This document shows positions 49,115 to 58,367 of a stretch of DNA of 64,000 nt, piece by piece. How positions within the stretch are numbered: the stretch's first letter is position 1; each line of letters opens with the position of its first letter. Both the position numbers and the translations under genes were made by a program. The DNA lies in assembly GCA_013140705.1 (NCBI GenBank), contig JABFSH010000034.1:1-64000 (forward strand), in the 5' to 3' direction. The notes under the pieces were generated by a model that saw nothing but the letters and a program-made list of their open reading frames with translations, was not told the DNA's origin and made no database searches. Origin of the DNA: Methylococcaceae bacterium. Its GTDB lineage: Bacteria; Pseudomonadota; Gammaproteobacteria; Methylococcales; Methylomonadaceae.

Positions 49115-49514
49115 TCTTTAACTGCTCAATTAAATGGTCGGGAATTACTTTAGGACGCATTGTTTGTGCGTCCAGACAGGCTATTTTAATATGGCTTTTG
49201 GTTAGAACATCATCACCTCGTGTAATGGTTTGCTCAAATTTAAGGCTGGCTTTTTTGGCTTCAACCACCTCGGCACTGACGTGAATCAGTTCATTAAACC
49301 GGGCAGGCCTCAAATAATCAACCTGCACAGATCGAACGACAAAAATAATACCCTCATTAGCTACGAGTTCATCTTGCTCAAAGCCCATAGCCCTAAGCAT
49401 TTCAGTTCTCGCCCGTTCAAAAAATTTAAGGTAATTGGCATAAAAAACCACACCTCCGGCATCCGTGTCTTCGTAATAAATGCGGACTGGCCAAATAAAT
49501 TTTTTAGTGTCCAT
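49104..49514 (-). CDS. ybgC: Acyl-CoA thioesterase YbgC (hotdog fold)
   Basis: The 136-residue protein has VRIYYEDTDAGGVVFYANYL, with the catalytic Asp of the 4-hydroxybenzoyl-CoA-thioesterase-like family, and FFERARTEML. It is the usual first gene of the tol operon and has been linked to phospholipid metabolism. It lies 41 nt after ruvB. Confidence 0.95.
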   Translation of the reverse strand: MDTKKFIWPVRIYYEDTDAGGVVFYANYLKFFERARTEMLRAMGFEQDELVANEGIIFVVRSVQVDYLRPARFNELIHVSAEVVEAKKASLKFEQTITRGDDVLTKSHIKIACLDAQTMRPKVIPDHLIEQLKNEY

Positions 49515-49555
49515 CGTTCCAACTCAAACGGAAGCCTTGAAACATCTGATCCCGA

Positions 49556-50590
49556 TTATTCAAACAAATCGCCCAACACACCAATCTGCCCAGGCGGCTG
49601 CAACCCAAAATGTAAATACGCATGCTGCGTGACGACCCGGCCACGCGGTGTGCGCATGATGAAGCCCTGTTGCAACAAATAGGGTTCCAATACATCTTCG
49701 ATAGTTCCGCGCTCCTCGCTTATCGCCGATGACAAGGTATCCAGCCCAACCGGGCCACCCTGAAAATTTTCTATCATTGTCAGCAACAGTTTACGATCCA
49801 ATGCATCAAAACCATTAGTATCCACATTCAACATGTCTAAAGCCTGAACAGCGATGTCTTCTGTTATGGTGCCATTGCCTTTTACTTCGGCATAATCGCG
49901 TACCCGGCGTAACAATCGATTGGCAATCCGGGGGGTGCCTCGTGAACGGCGGGCAATTTCATAGCCGCCTCGTTCTTCCATGGTTATCCCCAAAACCTTG
50001 GCCGAGCGCAATACGATACCCGCCAGTTCATCAACCGTGTAAAACTCCAGTCTATGCACGATTCCGAAACGATCGCGCAAGGGTGATGTCAGCAAACCGG
50101 CACGTGTCGTAGCGCCCACCAGCGTAAACGGCGGCAAATCCAGCTTAATGGAGCGTGCCGCCGGACCTTCGCCAATCATCAAGTCCAGTTGGTAATCCTC
50201 CATGGCGGGATACAGGATTTCTTCAACGGCTGGGCTCAGACGATGAATTTCATCGATAAACAACACATCATGCGCTTCAAGATTGGTCAGCAATGCCGCC
50301 AAATCGCCCGCCTTGTCAATCACCGGCCCTGAAGTCTGGCGAATATTCACCGACATTTCCGTCGCGATTATATTGGCCAACGTCGTCTTGCCCAGGCCAG
50401 GGGGGCCGAAAATCAGCACATGATCCAAGGCCTCCTGACGCGCTTTCGCTGCCTGAATAAAAATCTCCAGTTGTGCCCGCAATTCTTTCTGCCCGACATA
50501 ATCAACCAGTCGTTTTGGCCGAATCGCGCGATCCTGACGTTCTTCGTCCGCACGGCCATGAGCGCTTATCATGCGATCGCTTTCAATCAT
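49556..50590 (-). CDS. ruvB: Holliday junction branch-migration ATPase RuvB
   Basis: The 344-residue AAA+ protein has Walker [17 protein letters not shown], Walker [11 protein letters not shown] and sensor-1 [29 protein letters not shown] is the sensor-2 region. It forms a hexamer that drives branch migration with RuvA. Overlaps ruvA by 4 nt. Confidence 0.98.
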   Translation of the reverse strand: MIESDRMISAHGRADEERQDRAIRPKRLVDYVGQKELRAQLEIFIQAAKARQEALDHVLIFGPPGLGKTTLANIIATEMSVNIRQTSGPVIDKAGDLAALLTNLEAHDVLFIDEIHRLSPAVEEILYPAMEDYQLDLMIGEGPAARSIKLDLPPFTLVGATTRAGLLTSPLRDRFGIVHRLEFYTVDELAGIVLRSAKVLGITMEERGGYEIARRSRGTPRIANRLLRRVRDYAEVKGNGTITEDIAVQALDMLNVDTNGFDALDRKLLLTMIENFQGGPVGLDTLSSAISEERGTIEDVLEPYLLQQGFIMRTPRGRVVTQHAYLHFGLQPPGQIGVLGDLFE

Positions 50591-51186
50591 TTCATTGCAC
50601 CTTGCAGGGCAAGCCTGATGATATCTTCACAGCTTTTTCCTTCGGTATTAATGTTCTGAATCATTTTACTGGCATCCAGTGGCTTATACCCCAAGGAGCA
50701 CAGGGCACTAATGGCTTCCTGTTTGGGATTGCCGATCATCGATTGTTGCGGATTATCCTGTGTTATAGGGCTGAGACCGACCAAATCCGGCAAACGATCG
50801 CGCATTTCGATGACCAACCGTTCCGCTGTTTTCTTGCCGACACCCGGCAATCGCACCAAGGCCTGGGTATCATTATTTTGAATACAGCGATGAAATTCTT
50901 CAGCACTTTGTCCCGACAAAATCGTTAAAGCCAGTTTCGGGCCGACACCATTCACCTTGATCAAGGTTCTGAACATCGAACGATCCGCTTCTGTCGAGAA
51001 GCCAAATAAAATATGGGCATCTTCGCGAACGACAAGGTGGGTATGCAAAATAATTTCAACACCCGCAGCAGGCAAATCGTAAAATGTCGTCATCGGCGCT
51101 TCAACTTCATAACCCACGCCCTGCACATCCATCACCAAAAATGGCGGTGCTTTCGCAACCAGTGTGCCCCGTAAAAAGCCAATCAT
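50587..51186 (-). CDS. ruvA: Holliday junction-binding protein RuvA
   Basis: About 199 residues from [12 protein letters not shown], with the OB-fold domain, helix-hairpin-helix motifs ([37 protein letters not shown]) and the C-terminal RuvB-binding domain ([19 protein letters not shown]). The start is the ATG overlapping the ruvC stop by 4 nt; a longer in-frame extension is discarded. Confidence 0.97.
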   Translation of the reverse strand: MIGFLRGTLVAKAPPFLVMDVQGVGYEVEAPMTTFYDLPAAGVEIILHTHLVVREDAHILFGFSTEADRSMFRTLIKVNGVGPKLALTILSGQSAEEFHRCIQNNDTQALVRLPGVGKKTAERLVIEMRDRLPDLVGLSPITQDNPQQSMIGNPKQEAISALCSLGYKPLDASKMIQNINTEGKSCEDIIRLALQGAMK

Positions 51187-51680
51187 TTCGTCAATCCCTG
51201 CTGCAAGCGTAATTCTGTTTGTTGGTAGTGCGCGTGACAGATACACATGCCTAATGCATCACTAGCATCCAGTTTCAGTTCACCTTGAATATTTAACAGA
51301 ATTTTCACCATATGCTGAACCTGCATCTTTTCTGCATTGCCTTTCCCTGCCACTGCCTGCTTAACCTGCCTTGCGGCATATTCAAATACCGGCAGACCCT
51401 TGAATTGAGCTGCACAGATTGCCGCTCCTCTGGCCTGACCCAGCTTAAGCGCGGAGTCGGCGTTTTTATGCATAAAAACTTGTTCTACGGCCGCACAATC
51501 CGGCTGATACGATTCAACTAACGCCAGAATCCCGTCAAAAATTTGTTTTAGCCGATCGGGAAAGTAATCCTCATTGATTCGAATACTGCCACTGGCTATA
51601 TATCGATAACCACGCGCGGAATTTTCTATAATTCCGTAGCCAGTCAGTCTTGATCCTGGGTCTATGCCTAATATTCTCAT
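51183..51680 (-). CDS. ruvC: Holliday junction resolvase RuvC
   Basis: About 165 residues from MRILGIDPGSRLTGYGII, with the first catalytic Asp in GIDPG, Glu in AAVEQVFMHKNADSALKLGQ and the C-terminal DASDALGMCICHAH. It cuts junctions positioned by RuvAB. The start is trimmed to the family N-terminus. A palindromic repeat separates it from yebC. Confidence 0.97.
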   Translation of the reverse strand: MRILGIDPGSRLTGYGIIENSARGYRYIASGSIRINEDYFPDRLKQIFDGILALVESYQPDCAAVEQVFMHKNADSALKLGQARGAAICAAQFKGLPVFEYAARQVKQAVAGKGNAEKMQVQHMVKILLNIQGELKLDASDALGMCICHAHYQQTELRLQQGLTK

Positions 51681-51701
51681 TAAATTGTGATCAGCGAGTA
51701 C

Positions 51702-51825
51702 GGGAACCTCAATAAATTGCACTTCGACAAGCTCTCAGTGCGAACGGTCACTACATTAATTCAGTAAATTATCCGTTCGTGCTGAGCTTGTCGAAGCATG
51801 AATGGATAATTTTAGAGGTTTCCTA
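51702..51825. repeat. Palindromic repeat with cttcgacaagctc arms
   Basis: The left end ggaacctcaataaattgcac then ttcgacaagctctcag is an inverted match of the right end ctgagcttgtcgaagcatga then atggataattttagaggtttcc. The total length is about 124 bp with a central tcactacattaattcagtaa. It shares borders with the repeat at 60939-61200. It lies between yebC and ruvC in the same transcription direction. Confidence 0.8.
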
Positions 51826-51853
51826 TGTGAGCCTATCTACCCAATCCATGATC

Positions 51854-52603
51854 TTATGATCCAAGCCCTTCCATAATCTCATCGCTTATATCCGCGTTGG
51901 AATAAACATTCTGCACATCGTCCAGATCCTCCAGACGGTCGATCAGGCGCAGCATCTTTTCTGCCGTTTCGGCGTCCAGATCGACCATCGTAGCCGCCTG
52001 CATCGTCATTTCCGCATTATCGGGTTCAAAACCGGCTGTAATCAGGGTATCTTTGACGCTTAAATACTTGTCGGGGGAGGTCATGACATCGACCGAACCA
52101 TCATCATTACCGATGACATCGTCTGCACCGGCTTCCAAAGCCACTTCCATTAAAGCATCTTCATTGACTGATGGCGAGTAGCTGATTATGCCCAGTTTAG
52201 TGAACAGATAGGCAACAGATCCGTCCGTACCTAAATTACCGCCTGCTTTCGCAAATGCGTGACGCACTTCACCGACGGTACGATTACGATTATCGGTTAA
52301 GCAATCCACCATGACGGCCGTTCCACCCGGACCATAGCCTTCGTAACGAATGGCTTCATAATTTGCGTCTTCCTGAGCGCCGGAGGCTTTTTTGATGGCA
52401 TTGTCAATGGTGTCGCGGCGCATATTGGCGCCGAGCGCCTTATCAATAGCTGTGCGTAAAGCGGGATTACTGGCCGCATCCGAGCCACTCGTTTTTACGG
52501 CTACGGTAATTTCGCGCAGCATTTTCGTAAATATTTTACCCCGTTTGGCATCCTGACCCGCTTTACGGTGTTTGATGTTAGCCCATTTACTATGCCCTGC
52601 CAT
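51854..52603 (-). CDS. yebC: YebC/PmpR-family transcriptional or translation-related regulator
   Basis: The 249-residue protein starts [20 protein letters not shown], the defining motif of the family. [20 protein letters not shown] and [10 protein letters not shown] are further signatures. Homologues act as DNA-binding regulators or ease ribosome stalling. The yebC-ruvCAB linkage is conserved. Confidence 0.96.
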   Translation of the reverse strand: MAGHSKWANIKHRKAGQDAKRGKIFTKMLREITVAVKTSGSDAASNPALRTAIDKALGANMRRDTIDNAIKKASGAQEDANYEAIRYEGYGPGGTAVMVDCLTDNRNRTVGEVRHAFAKAGGNLGTDGSVAYLFTKLGIISYSPSVNEDALMEVALEAGADDVIGNDDGSVDVMTSPDKYLSVKDTLITAGFEPDNAEMTMQAATMVDLDAETAEKMLRLIDRLEDLDDVQNVYSNADISDEIMEGLGS

Positions 52604-52656
52604 TGTTACTCTCTTAAACGATTAAACATGGGTCATTTTAGCAGCCTGTTTGATGC

Positions 52657-53298
52657 TTATAAAATATGAGCCAAAACAGACACCAAGCTATTATCAGCCA
52701 AATAATAATCCGCCAATTGCCGAACCACCGGCCTATCGACAACGCCACCAAAGCCAATCACAAAAGCACCGGCTTGTTTGGCTTCCATGTCGGTCTTGCC
52801 ATCGCCGATCATAACCAGCGAAGCTTGTGATTTTATTAACTGTTTGCAAATCTCGGCTTTACCGCCTGTTCTGGCCAGCGGTGAATTCTGATCAAAATCG
52901 CAATAACTGCCATCCGCATTAAAATAAATATCAACGGCATGTACATGATCGGTCGACAAGCCCAGATAATTCGCTAATGGCAAAATGGCCTGGCGCAATC
53001 CGCCGCTGACAATATGAACTTCCTTATCCTGCGCCAGAAGTGTCGTAAAGACCTCCTTTACGCCCTCGACGATTTCCTCGATATATAAATCGCCCAACCA
53101 GTCGATACTCTGCCGATCGGGTTTGATTGTTGAAAGACGCTGGCCGTAAACTGCCTCTAACGGTAGTTCGCCATTCATGGCCGCATCGGTCAGCCTGGAC
53201 ATGGCTTCACCCACGCCCACACGCCTGGCCAGTTCGTCTATGCCTTCAATCTTGCTTAAGGTGCTGTCGCAATCAAAACAGATGACTTCAAAACTCAT
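52657..53298 (-). CDS. serB: Phosphoserine phosphatase-like HAD hydrolase
   Basis: The 213-residue HAD protein has the nucleophile loop VICFDCDSTLSKIEGIDELA (DxDST), the VHIVSGGLRQAI motif II and MIGDGKTDMEAKQAG motif IV. Overlap with serA by 4 nt supports a role in the phosphorylated serine pathway. It lacks the N-terminal ACT-like domain of long SerB, so some other HAD phosphatase role is possible. Confidence 0.88.
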   Translation of the reverse strand: MSFEVICFDCDSTLSKIEGIDELARRVGVGEAMSRLTDAAMNGELPLEAVYGQRLSTIKPDRQSIDWLGDLYIEEIVEGVKEVFTTLLAQDKEVHIVSGGLRQAILPLANYLGLSTDHVHAVDIYFNADGSYCDFDQNSPLARTGGKAEICKQLIKSQASLVMIGDGKTDMEAKQAGAFVIGFGGVVDRPVVRQLADYYLADNSLVSVLAHIL

Positions 53299-54878
53299 AG
53301 ATTGATCTGTGTCGCCTTGTGGACTTCAGGAACGGCTGATAACTGCTGCAACAACACATCCGTTAACGGCTCAGAAACACTGATGACCGCCATTGCCTGC
53401 TGTTGTTCATCGGCCATACTGACCTGCATGCGGGTGATATTGATATTGGCATTGCCCAATACCGCACTGATTGCCGAGATCACACCCGGTTTATCGTGGT
53501 GATTGGTTACGATCAACGTGCCTTCCGGTACCACTTCGATATCAAAATGGTTTATGCACACCAGACGCGGCTGACGTCCACCCAGTAATGCGCCGGATAA
53601 GGTAATGCTCTGATCCGCGCATTGGCCGGTGACTTTGATCAGCGATACATAATCTTGAGATTCCTGACTGACCGATTCAACCAGTGCGATACCTTGACGC
53701 CTGGCAAGATTCTCGGCGTTAACACGGTTAACCGGTGTAGACACCTGGCCGCTCAATACGCCCACCAATGCAGCGACCGATATCGGGCGCACGGCGACAT
53801 CCGCCGCTTTACCAAACAGGGCAACTTCAAGTTTTTCTATCGGTTGCGTCGTCAAACCCACCAAAATCTTGCCCAGAGTCGTGGCAAGATTCATGAACTC
53901 ATGTGACTTCTTAAGCTCTTCCGCCGACAATCTCGGCAAATTCAGCGCGTTCACCGCTTCGCCTGTTTTAAGGAACATCACGGCCTGTCTGGCGATCTCC
54001 ACACTGACCGCCACTTGGGCCTCCGCTGTCGATGCACCCAGATGCGGGGTAAAGACAATATTATCCAGTTCCATCAACGGCGAATCTTTCGGCGGCTCAT
54101 TTTCATAAACATCGAGCGCCGCGCCAGAAATCCTGCCGTTTTTTAACGCCTCATAGAGCGCCGCTTCATCAATCAGGCCGCCGCGAGCGCAGTTGATGAT
54201 CATGGCCGTTTTTTTCATCTTGGCTAATTGCGCAGCGCTGATGACATTACGGGTTTTTTCGATCAATGGGCAATGTAATGTCAGATAATCTGCGCGAGTC
54301 ACTAATTCGTCCAGACTGACGGACTCGACGCCCAAGTCGGCAAATATTTCCGGTGCGACAAAAGGATCATAGGCAATTACCTGCATTTTCAATCCCAAAC
54401 CGCGTTGAGAAACAATGCGGCCAATCGTACCAAAACCCAGGATTGCCAAGGTCTTGTGCGCCACTTCAGAACCCATCAGTTTGGAGCGTTCCCATTTTCC
54501 TGCACGCACCGAACGATCCGCTGTGGGTAAATGACGGCTCAATGACATTAAATGCGCAATCGCCAGTTCAGCGGTTGTCGTTGCATTGGCATCAGGCGTA
54601 TTCATGACAATAACGCCCAACTCGGTCGCCAACGGAATATCGACGTTATCAACGCCAATACCTGCCCGACCGATCAACTTTAGCCGCTTGGCGGCGTGCA
54701 AAACGTTTGGCGTTACTTGCGTGTCGCTGCGAATTAACAAGGCATCAAAATCGCCAATGATGTTGCAAAGCCCTTCTTCATTTAGCCCTGTTTCGATATG
54801 AATTTGTATACCAGACTGTTCATTGAGGTAGTTGATACCCGCTTCTGCCAATTTGTCGGAAATAAGGATTTTTTTCAT
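53295..54878 (-). CDS. serA: D-3-phosphoglycerate dehydrogenase (long, ACT-containing form)
   Basis: The 527-residue protein has a substrate-binding domain and the NAD motif LAILGFGTIGRIVSQRGLG. NCARGGLIDEAALYEAL and FTPHLGASTAEAQ hold the catalytic residues. The intervening ASB domain and a C-terminal ACT domain (VTNHHDKPGVISAISAVLG) mark the type I form. It opens the phosphorylated serine pathway. Divergent from the thioredoxin-like gene. Confidence 0.97.
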   Translation of the reverse strand: MKKILISDKLAEAGINYLNEQSGIQIHIETGLNEEGLCNIIGDFDALLIRSDTQVTPNVLHAAKRLKLIGRAGIGVDNVDIPLATELGVIVMNTPDANATTTAELAIAHLMSLSRHLPTADRSVRAGKWERSKLMGSEVAHKTLAILGFGTIGRIVSQRGLGLKMQVIAYDPFVAPEIFADLGVESVSLDELVTRADYLTLHCPLIEKTRNVISAAQLAKMKKTAMIINCARGGLIDEAALYEALKNGRISGAALDVYENEPPKDSPLMELDNIVFTPHLGASTAEAQVAVSVEIARQAVMFLKTGEAVNALNLPRLSAEELKKSHEFMNLATTLGKILVGLTTQPIEKLEVALFGKAADVAVRPISVAALVGVLSGQVSTPVNRVNAENLARRQGIALVESVSQESQDYVSLIKVTGQCADQSITLSGALLGGRQPRLVCINHFDIEVVPEGTLIVTNHHDKPGVISAISAVLGNANINITRMQVSMADEQQQAMAVISVSEPLTDVLLQQLSAVPEVHKATQINL

Positions 54879-54968
54879 GAAAGTTAAGGACCGAATGCTC
54901 GCGCTAAAAAAGGCTATAGTTTACCAGCTTTGCTATAATCCCGACATTATCCTGTAAGATTAAATCTT

Positions 54969-55478
54969 ATGATTGAACAATTACCCGCCTCAGCGACAAA
55001 AATCATCTTTGCAACCCTGCTGGCAGGCGCTGTATTTTTTTTATTGCCTTACTTGACATCAACCACAGCACCGGATTCGACATTTACAACCATCACCGGC
55101 AAAAGAATTTCGTTAAGTCAGCTACGTGGCAAACCGGTATTGGTAACCTTCTGGGCGACTGACTGCCCGAGCTGCCTCGAAGAAATTCCTCATTTGATCG
55201 ATATTTACCAGCACTTTCATCCCTTGGGACTGGAAATCATTGCTGTCGCCATGATCTACGATCCACCCAGCCGCGTGGTGGCGATGACGCAAGCCATGCA
55301 AATACCCTATGATGTGGTTTTGGACTTAAAGTCAGACCATGCCCTGGCGTTTGGGCAGGTACAGCTAACGCCCAGCACTTTTCTGATCAGTCCTGACGGC
55401 TCCATCGCCATGAAAACTGTAGGCCTTATAAAGCCCGAAGCAATCAGCACTCAACTCAACTCTCTATTAAAAGGATAA
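54969..55478 (+). CDS. Membrane-anchored thioredoxin-like (TlpA/ResA) protein
   Basis: The 169-residue protein has an N-terminal anchor (ATKIIFATLLAGAVFFLLPY). Its thioredoxin fold has the active site WATDCPSCLEEI (CPSC in place of the usual CPPC/CxxC) and a cis-Pro region QLTPSTFLISPDG. It probably acts in the periplasm on disulfides, e.g. cytochrome c maturation. It is 3 nt upstream of hemJ. Confidence 0.88.
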   Translation: MIEQLPASATKIIFATLLAGAVFFLLPYLTSTTAPDSTFTTITGKRISLSQLRGKPVLVTFWATDCPSCLEEIPHLIDIYQHFHPLGLEIIAVAMIYDPPSRVVAMTQAMQIPYDVVLDLKSDHALAFGQVQLTPSTFLISPDGSIAMKTVGLIKPEAISTQLNSLLKG

Positions 55479-55481
55479 ACG

Positions 55482-55907
55482 ATGCTCTGGTTAAAAGCGT
55501 TACATTTGATTTTCATGGTCACCTGGTTTGCCGGTTTGTTTTATTTGCCACGCTTATTTGTCTATCACGCCATGAGCGATGACAGCATCAGTAACGAACG
55601 CTTCAAGATCATGGAACGTAAGCTGTTTTTTGGCATTATGACACCCGGCCTGGTGCTAACCTTTGTCTTCGGCATCTGGATGCTGGTCGATTATGCCTGG
55701 GCAATCTATGGCCACAGTGGCTGGCTGCATGCAAAACTGACCTTATTACTATTATTGGTGATTTATCACGGATTCTGCGGCAAGTGGCTATTCGACTTCA
55801 AGTACGACCGCAACCGTCATTCGCATGTCTATTACCGCTGGATGAATGAAGTGCCGGTGCTGTTTTTATTCGGAATTATTATTTTGGCGACTATGAAGCC
55901 GTTTTGA
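55482..55907 (+). CDS. hemJ: Protoporphyrinogen IX oxidase HemJ
   Basis: The 141-residue membrane protein has four hydrophobic helices, WLKALHLIFMVTWFAGLFYL with the conserved His, RLFVYHAM, and WLHAKLTLLLLLVIYHG. The C-terminal YRWMNEVPVLFLFGIIIL is typical of HemJ. It oxidises protoporphyrinogen late in heme synthesis. Likely co-transcribed with the thioredoxin-like gene. Confidence 0.94.
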   Translation: MLWLKALHLIFMVTWFAGLFYLPRLFVYHAMSDDSISNERFKIMERKLFFGIMTPGLVLTFVFGIWMLVDYAWAIYGHSGWLHAKLTLLLLLVIYHGFCGKWLFDFKYDRNRHSHVYYRWMNEVPVLFLFGIIILATMKPF

Positions 55908-55967
55908 GGCAATGAGCAATGAGTCACGAATGATGCGCCCCCTATCAGTACAAGTTGTGCTAGCTTT

Positions 55968-56363
55968 CTAAACCGCTATCACTTTTATCGGAGGTGTTAT
56001 GCCTGCTTCTCTTGCTGCCTTGCAGAAACCCTTATCAAAAGTATGCATCACAGCGGCACCGCAAACAGCAAGATGTAGAGCGTCAGCAAAATCAGCGCCC
56101 AGCTCATACCAGTTCAATGCTTGACTTACTGAGATTGCATCTTCAATTTCAGTATTATCGACTTCTAGCAGTGCTCTAAAAAATTCGAGCATATCGGTTC
56201 GCGACTTTTTATAAACCACCCGAAGAACCCATTCAGTTTCTAATAGTACAGTTCGAGAAATAAACACACTATCCTGCATGACCAGTTCCCGCACGATAGC
56301 AACTTGGGAAGGTTCGTCCGCCACAACAGTACGAACAAGCAAATTGGTATCGAACGCAATCAT
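55968..56363 (-). CDS. PIN-domain toxin (VapC-like)
   Basis: The 131-residue protein begins MIAFDTNLLVRTVV, giving the first PIN acidic residue (Asp5). LLETEWVLR supplies a Glu, GADFADALHLA the next Asp residues and HTFDKGF the last. It is expected to be a ribonuclease toxin. Its start overlaps the AbrB-type antitoxin stop by 4 nt. Confidence 0.9.
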   Translation of the reverse strand: MIAFDTNLLVRTVVADEPSQVAIVRELVMQDSVFISRTVLLETEWVLRVVYKKSRTDMLEFFRALLEVDNTEIEDAISVSQALNWYELGADFADALHLAVCGAAVMHTFDKGFCKAAREAGITPPIKVIAV

Positions 56364-56635
56364 TGGTTACGTTTCTCCGATTCTTCCCAGTCAGCGCAGT
56401 AATCAACAGGTCTACAAAGAGCATCAACAGAAACCGGTGGCCCATCGTGCTGGAGCATACCAATTAAATCCCCCAAATTACCGCCGGCTTTTTTAGAGGC
56501 TGCTTTAAGTGTTACACCCGAAACGGAAGAAACCAGCGTTAGTTGAGTTCCTGCTTGCCAATGCAATGCATCGCGAATTTCTTTAGGAATAACGATTTGG
56601 CCTTTACTGGATAGTTTGATGATAGCGACAGACAT
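56360..56635 (-). CDS. AbrB/SpoVT-type antitoxin
   Basis: About 91 residues from MSVAIIKLSSKGQIVIPKEI, the swapped-hairpin AbrB signature, with WQAGTQLTLVSSVSGVTLKA following. The C-terminal half would wrap the PIN toxin. The start is trimmed from a longer frame that has no conserved sequence; ATG 56635 has an AGGTG-type site upstream. Confidence 0.9.
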   Translation of the reverse strand: MSVAIIKLSSKGQIVIPKEIRDALHWQAGTQLTLVSSVSGVTLKAASKKAGGNLGDLIGMLQHDGPPVSVDALCRPVDYCADWEESEKRNQ

Positions 56636-56738
56636 GGAACACCTCCAAGTAAGACAACGAGTAAGATACAATTATTAATCTACACAGAAAAAAATACAAA
56701 GGCAAGCGTCAACAAACTATTGCAGCATCCAAAATTAC

Positions 56739-57056
56739 TCAGAATCCGTGAAAGAGAAAACCCAGTGCTGCAGTAATTTCAAACTGTCTGTCTGCAAGCG
56801 AGGTAACAGAGATTTTCAGCAAGCGTAGCGGCACGGCGGCTAGCTTCGGTGTTTCAAGCAAGCACTCGACCCCTTCTATTGCAAACGTCGGCATTAAGTT
56901 AGCAGGGAGTTTAACATCAGGAAAACGATCGAGCCTGCGGAGCGGGATAACGATACGCGTTTCCAGACCCTGTAACAAATCGCTTTGAACATCGAGAAGG
57001 TAGGGTGTTACTGCAGCCTGGGCACTACTGTTCCGATAAACATCAAAACGCGGCAT
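56739..57056 (-). CDS. ccdB: CcdB-family gyrase-poison toxin
   Basis: The 105-residue protein begins MPRFDVYRNSSAQAAVTPYL. LLQGLETRIVIPLRR and VECLLETPKLAAVPLRLLK are typical of CcdB. The C-terminal ITAALGFLFHGF matches the gyrase-contacting end (the usual W-G-F tail reads F-H-G-F here). It directly follows ccdA. Confidence 0.93.
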   Translation of the reverse strand: MPRFDVYRNSSAQAAVTPYLLDVQSDLLQGLETRIVIPLRRLDRFPDVKLPANLMPTFAIEGVECLLETPKLAAVPLRLLKISVTSLADRQFEITAALGFLFHGF

Positions 57057-57296
57057 TTAAAACGATCGCCACGCATCCAGCGGCAAACCTTCATCCGTTA
57101 CCGTTCGATTGTAGGAAGCGATAAAATCGGCATGATCCTGCTGCCAACGTTGTTCGCGCTCAGTACGCACCAATTCACGCAAGAACTGATCGCAAGCCTG
57201 TGATATATTAATTTTCAACACCCTCGCTTCAGCCAATACATCGGACGAGAGAGTTATGTTGGTGGCTTTCTTGCTGACATTCTCTTTAGGCTGCAT
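57057..57296 (-). CDS. ccdA: CcdA-family antitoxin
   Basis: The 79-residue protein has an N-terminal ribbon-helix-helix (KATNITLSSDVLAEARVLKI) for operator binding and a C-terminal arm with RTEREQRWQQDHADFIASYN for CcdB binding. ATG of ccdB follows immediately at its TAA. Confidence 0.93.
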   Translation of the reverse strand: MQPKENVSKKATNITLSSDVLAEARVLKINISQACDQFLRELVRTEREQRWQQDHADFIASYNRTVTDEGLPLDAWRSF

Positions 57297-57676
57297 AAAA
57301 TGTGCTCGAATACTGTTTGATTATTATGCGCATAGCATAGCAACATGCTAACTTTACATACGGTTAAATTTTTATTTTTATATCCAGCATGCAGGACATG
57401 GGTATGAACCCTGCCCGTCTCAAGGGCATTGCGATGTTGCAGAGCCAAGTCAACACTGACAATTTTTGTCACAGTCTTACATAATCGTTCAATTTATTAT
57501 CGGCTTATATGGCTGTTTCTTTAGCAACACCCCATATTGCCAACCCACAAGGCTTGACTTCACATCCTGATCGAGGTTCTACAAAACGATAAATAACCTC
57601 AATATCAGTCGTTTAATGTAATCAATAGCGGACATAGCCTATCAATACTTTAATTCTGAGAACTCGATAGCAAATA
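57297..57676. other. Intergenic region, no gene seen
   Basis: This stretch between ccdA and the pilin promoter has no reading frame with recognisable sequence. It is AT-rich near 57300-57390, where the ccdA promoter and operator must lie. The tagcataGCAACatgcta area near 57335-57352 is weakly palindromic. Nothing else was seen. Confidence 0.5.
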
Positions 57677-57692
57677 TGGCATAGCATATGCT
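57677..57692 (+). promoter_or_regulatory. Sigma-54-type promoter for the pilin gene
   Basis: The sequence tggcatagcatatgct has GG and GC in the -24/-12 positions with exact 10-bp spacing (consensus TGGCAC-N5-TTGCW; here TGGCAT and ATGCT). It lies 48 nt before the pilin ATG. RpoN with PilSR control of pilA is well established in several gammaproteobacteria. Confidence 0.7.
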
Positions 57693-57739
57693 TTAACTGT
57701 TATGTCTTAAACTTTCTCCCCCAACAAAAGGAAATTCCG

Positions 57740-58198
57740 ATGAAATATCAAATGCAAAAAACACAAAAAGGTTTTACGTTAATCGAATTAATGATCGTCG
57801 TGGCCATTATTGGTATTTTGGCCGCCATTGCGGTTCCTGCTTATCAAACCTACACCAAAAAAGCCAAGTTTAGTGAGGTGGTTTCAGCGGTTGCTCCTTA
57901 CAAACTGGGTGTTGAAATTTGCTTTCAAGAACAAGGAACATTGGTCCAGGCCTCATGCGACAACGGCGTTGGAGGAATTCCTGATGTAACCAGTGCGGCT
58001 GCGGGATACGTAGCTGCTGGTTCAGGCGCAATTTCGAACTTTGGAGCTTTAACTGCTACAATCACGATGACCGCCACAGCTACAGGAGGACTTGCCGGAG
58101 AGACCTATCAACTAGTTGGCACAGCTGCCTCTGTTGGAAGCCCCATCATCTGGGCTAAAAACACAGCATCCACTTGTGTAGCTGCAGCGATTTGCTAA
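57740..58198 (+). CDS. pilA: Type IV major pilin
   Basis: The 152-residue prepilin starts [20 protein letters not shown], with cleavage after Gly11 and Glu5 present. A helix with [20 protein letters not shown] follows. The C-terminal cysteines (STCVAAAIC) form the D-loop; EICFQEQG and ASCDNG supply two further cysteines. AAAGGA precedes the ATG. It ends at a terminator. Confidence 0.93.
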   Translation: MKYQMQKTQKGFTLIELMIVVAIIGILAAIAVPAYQTYTKKAKFSEVVSAVAPYKLGVEICFQEQGTLVQASCDNGVGGIPDVTSAAAGYVAAGSGAISNFGALTATITMTATATGGLAGETYQLVGTAASVGSPIIWAKNTASTCVAAAIC

Positions 58199-58241
58199 AC
58201 CCAAAGCCCTTAATTTAAACACACAACTCAGCAATAAACCC

Positions 58242-58280
58242 AAACCCTCGCATGGATTGTCCTGCGGGGGTTTTTGCTTT
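58242..58280 (+). terminator. Intrinsic terminator after the pilin gene
   Basis: The stem aaaccctcgca / tgcgggggttt is followed by T-rich ttgctttt. It sits 45 nt after the pilin stop and probably limits read-through into the downstream membrane protein. Confidence 0.8.
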
Positions 58281-58367
58281 TCAAAGCACCTAAACATATT
58301 CCACACGAAGTAAACACCTGATAGTTCCAATTTGTCCGCACATCAACGCTTCAACACTCAACCGCCT

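Noticed and set aside
57297-57676. A tRNA or small RNA in the ccdA-pilA gap
   Set aside because: No cloverleaf or strong terminator-bounded stem was found.
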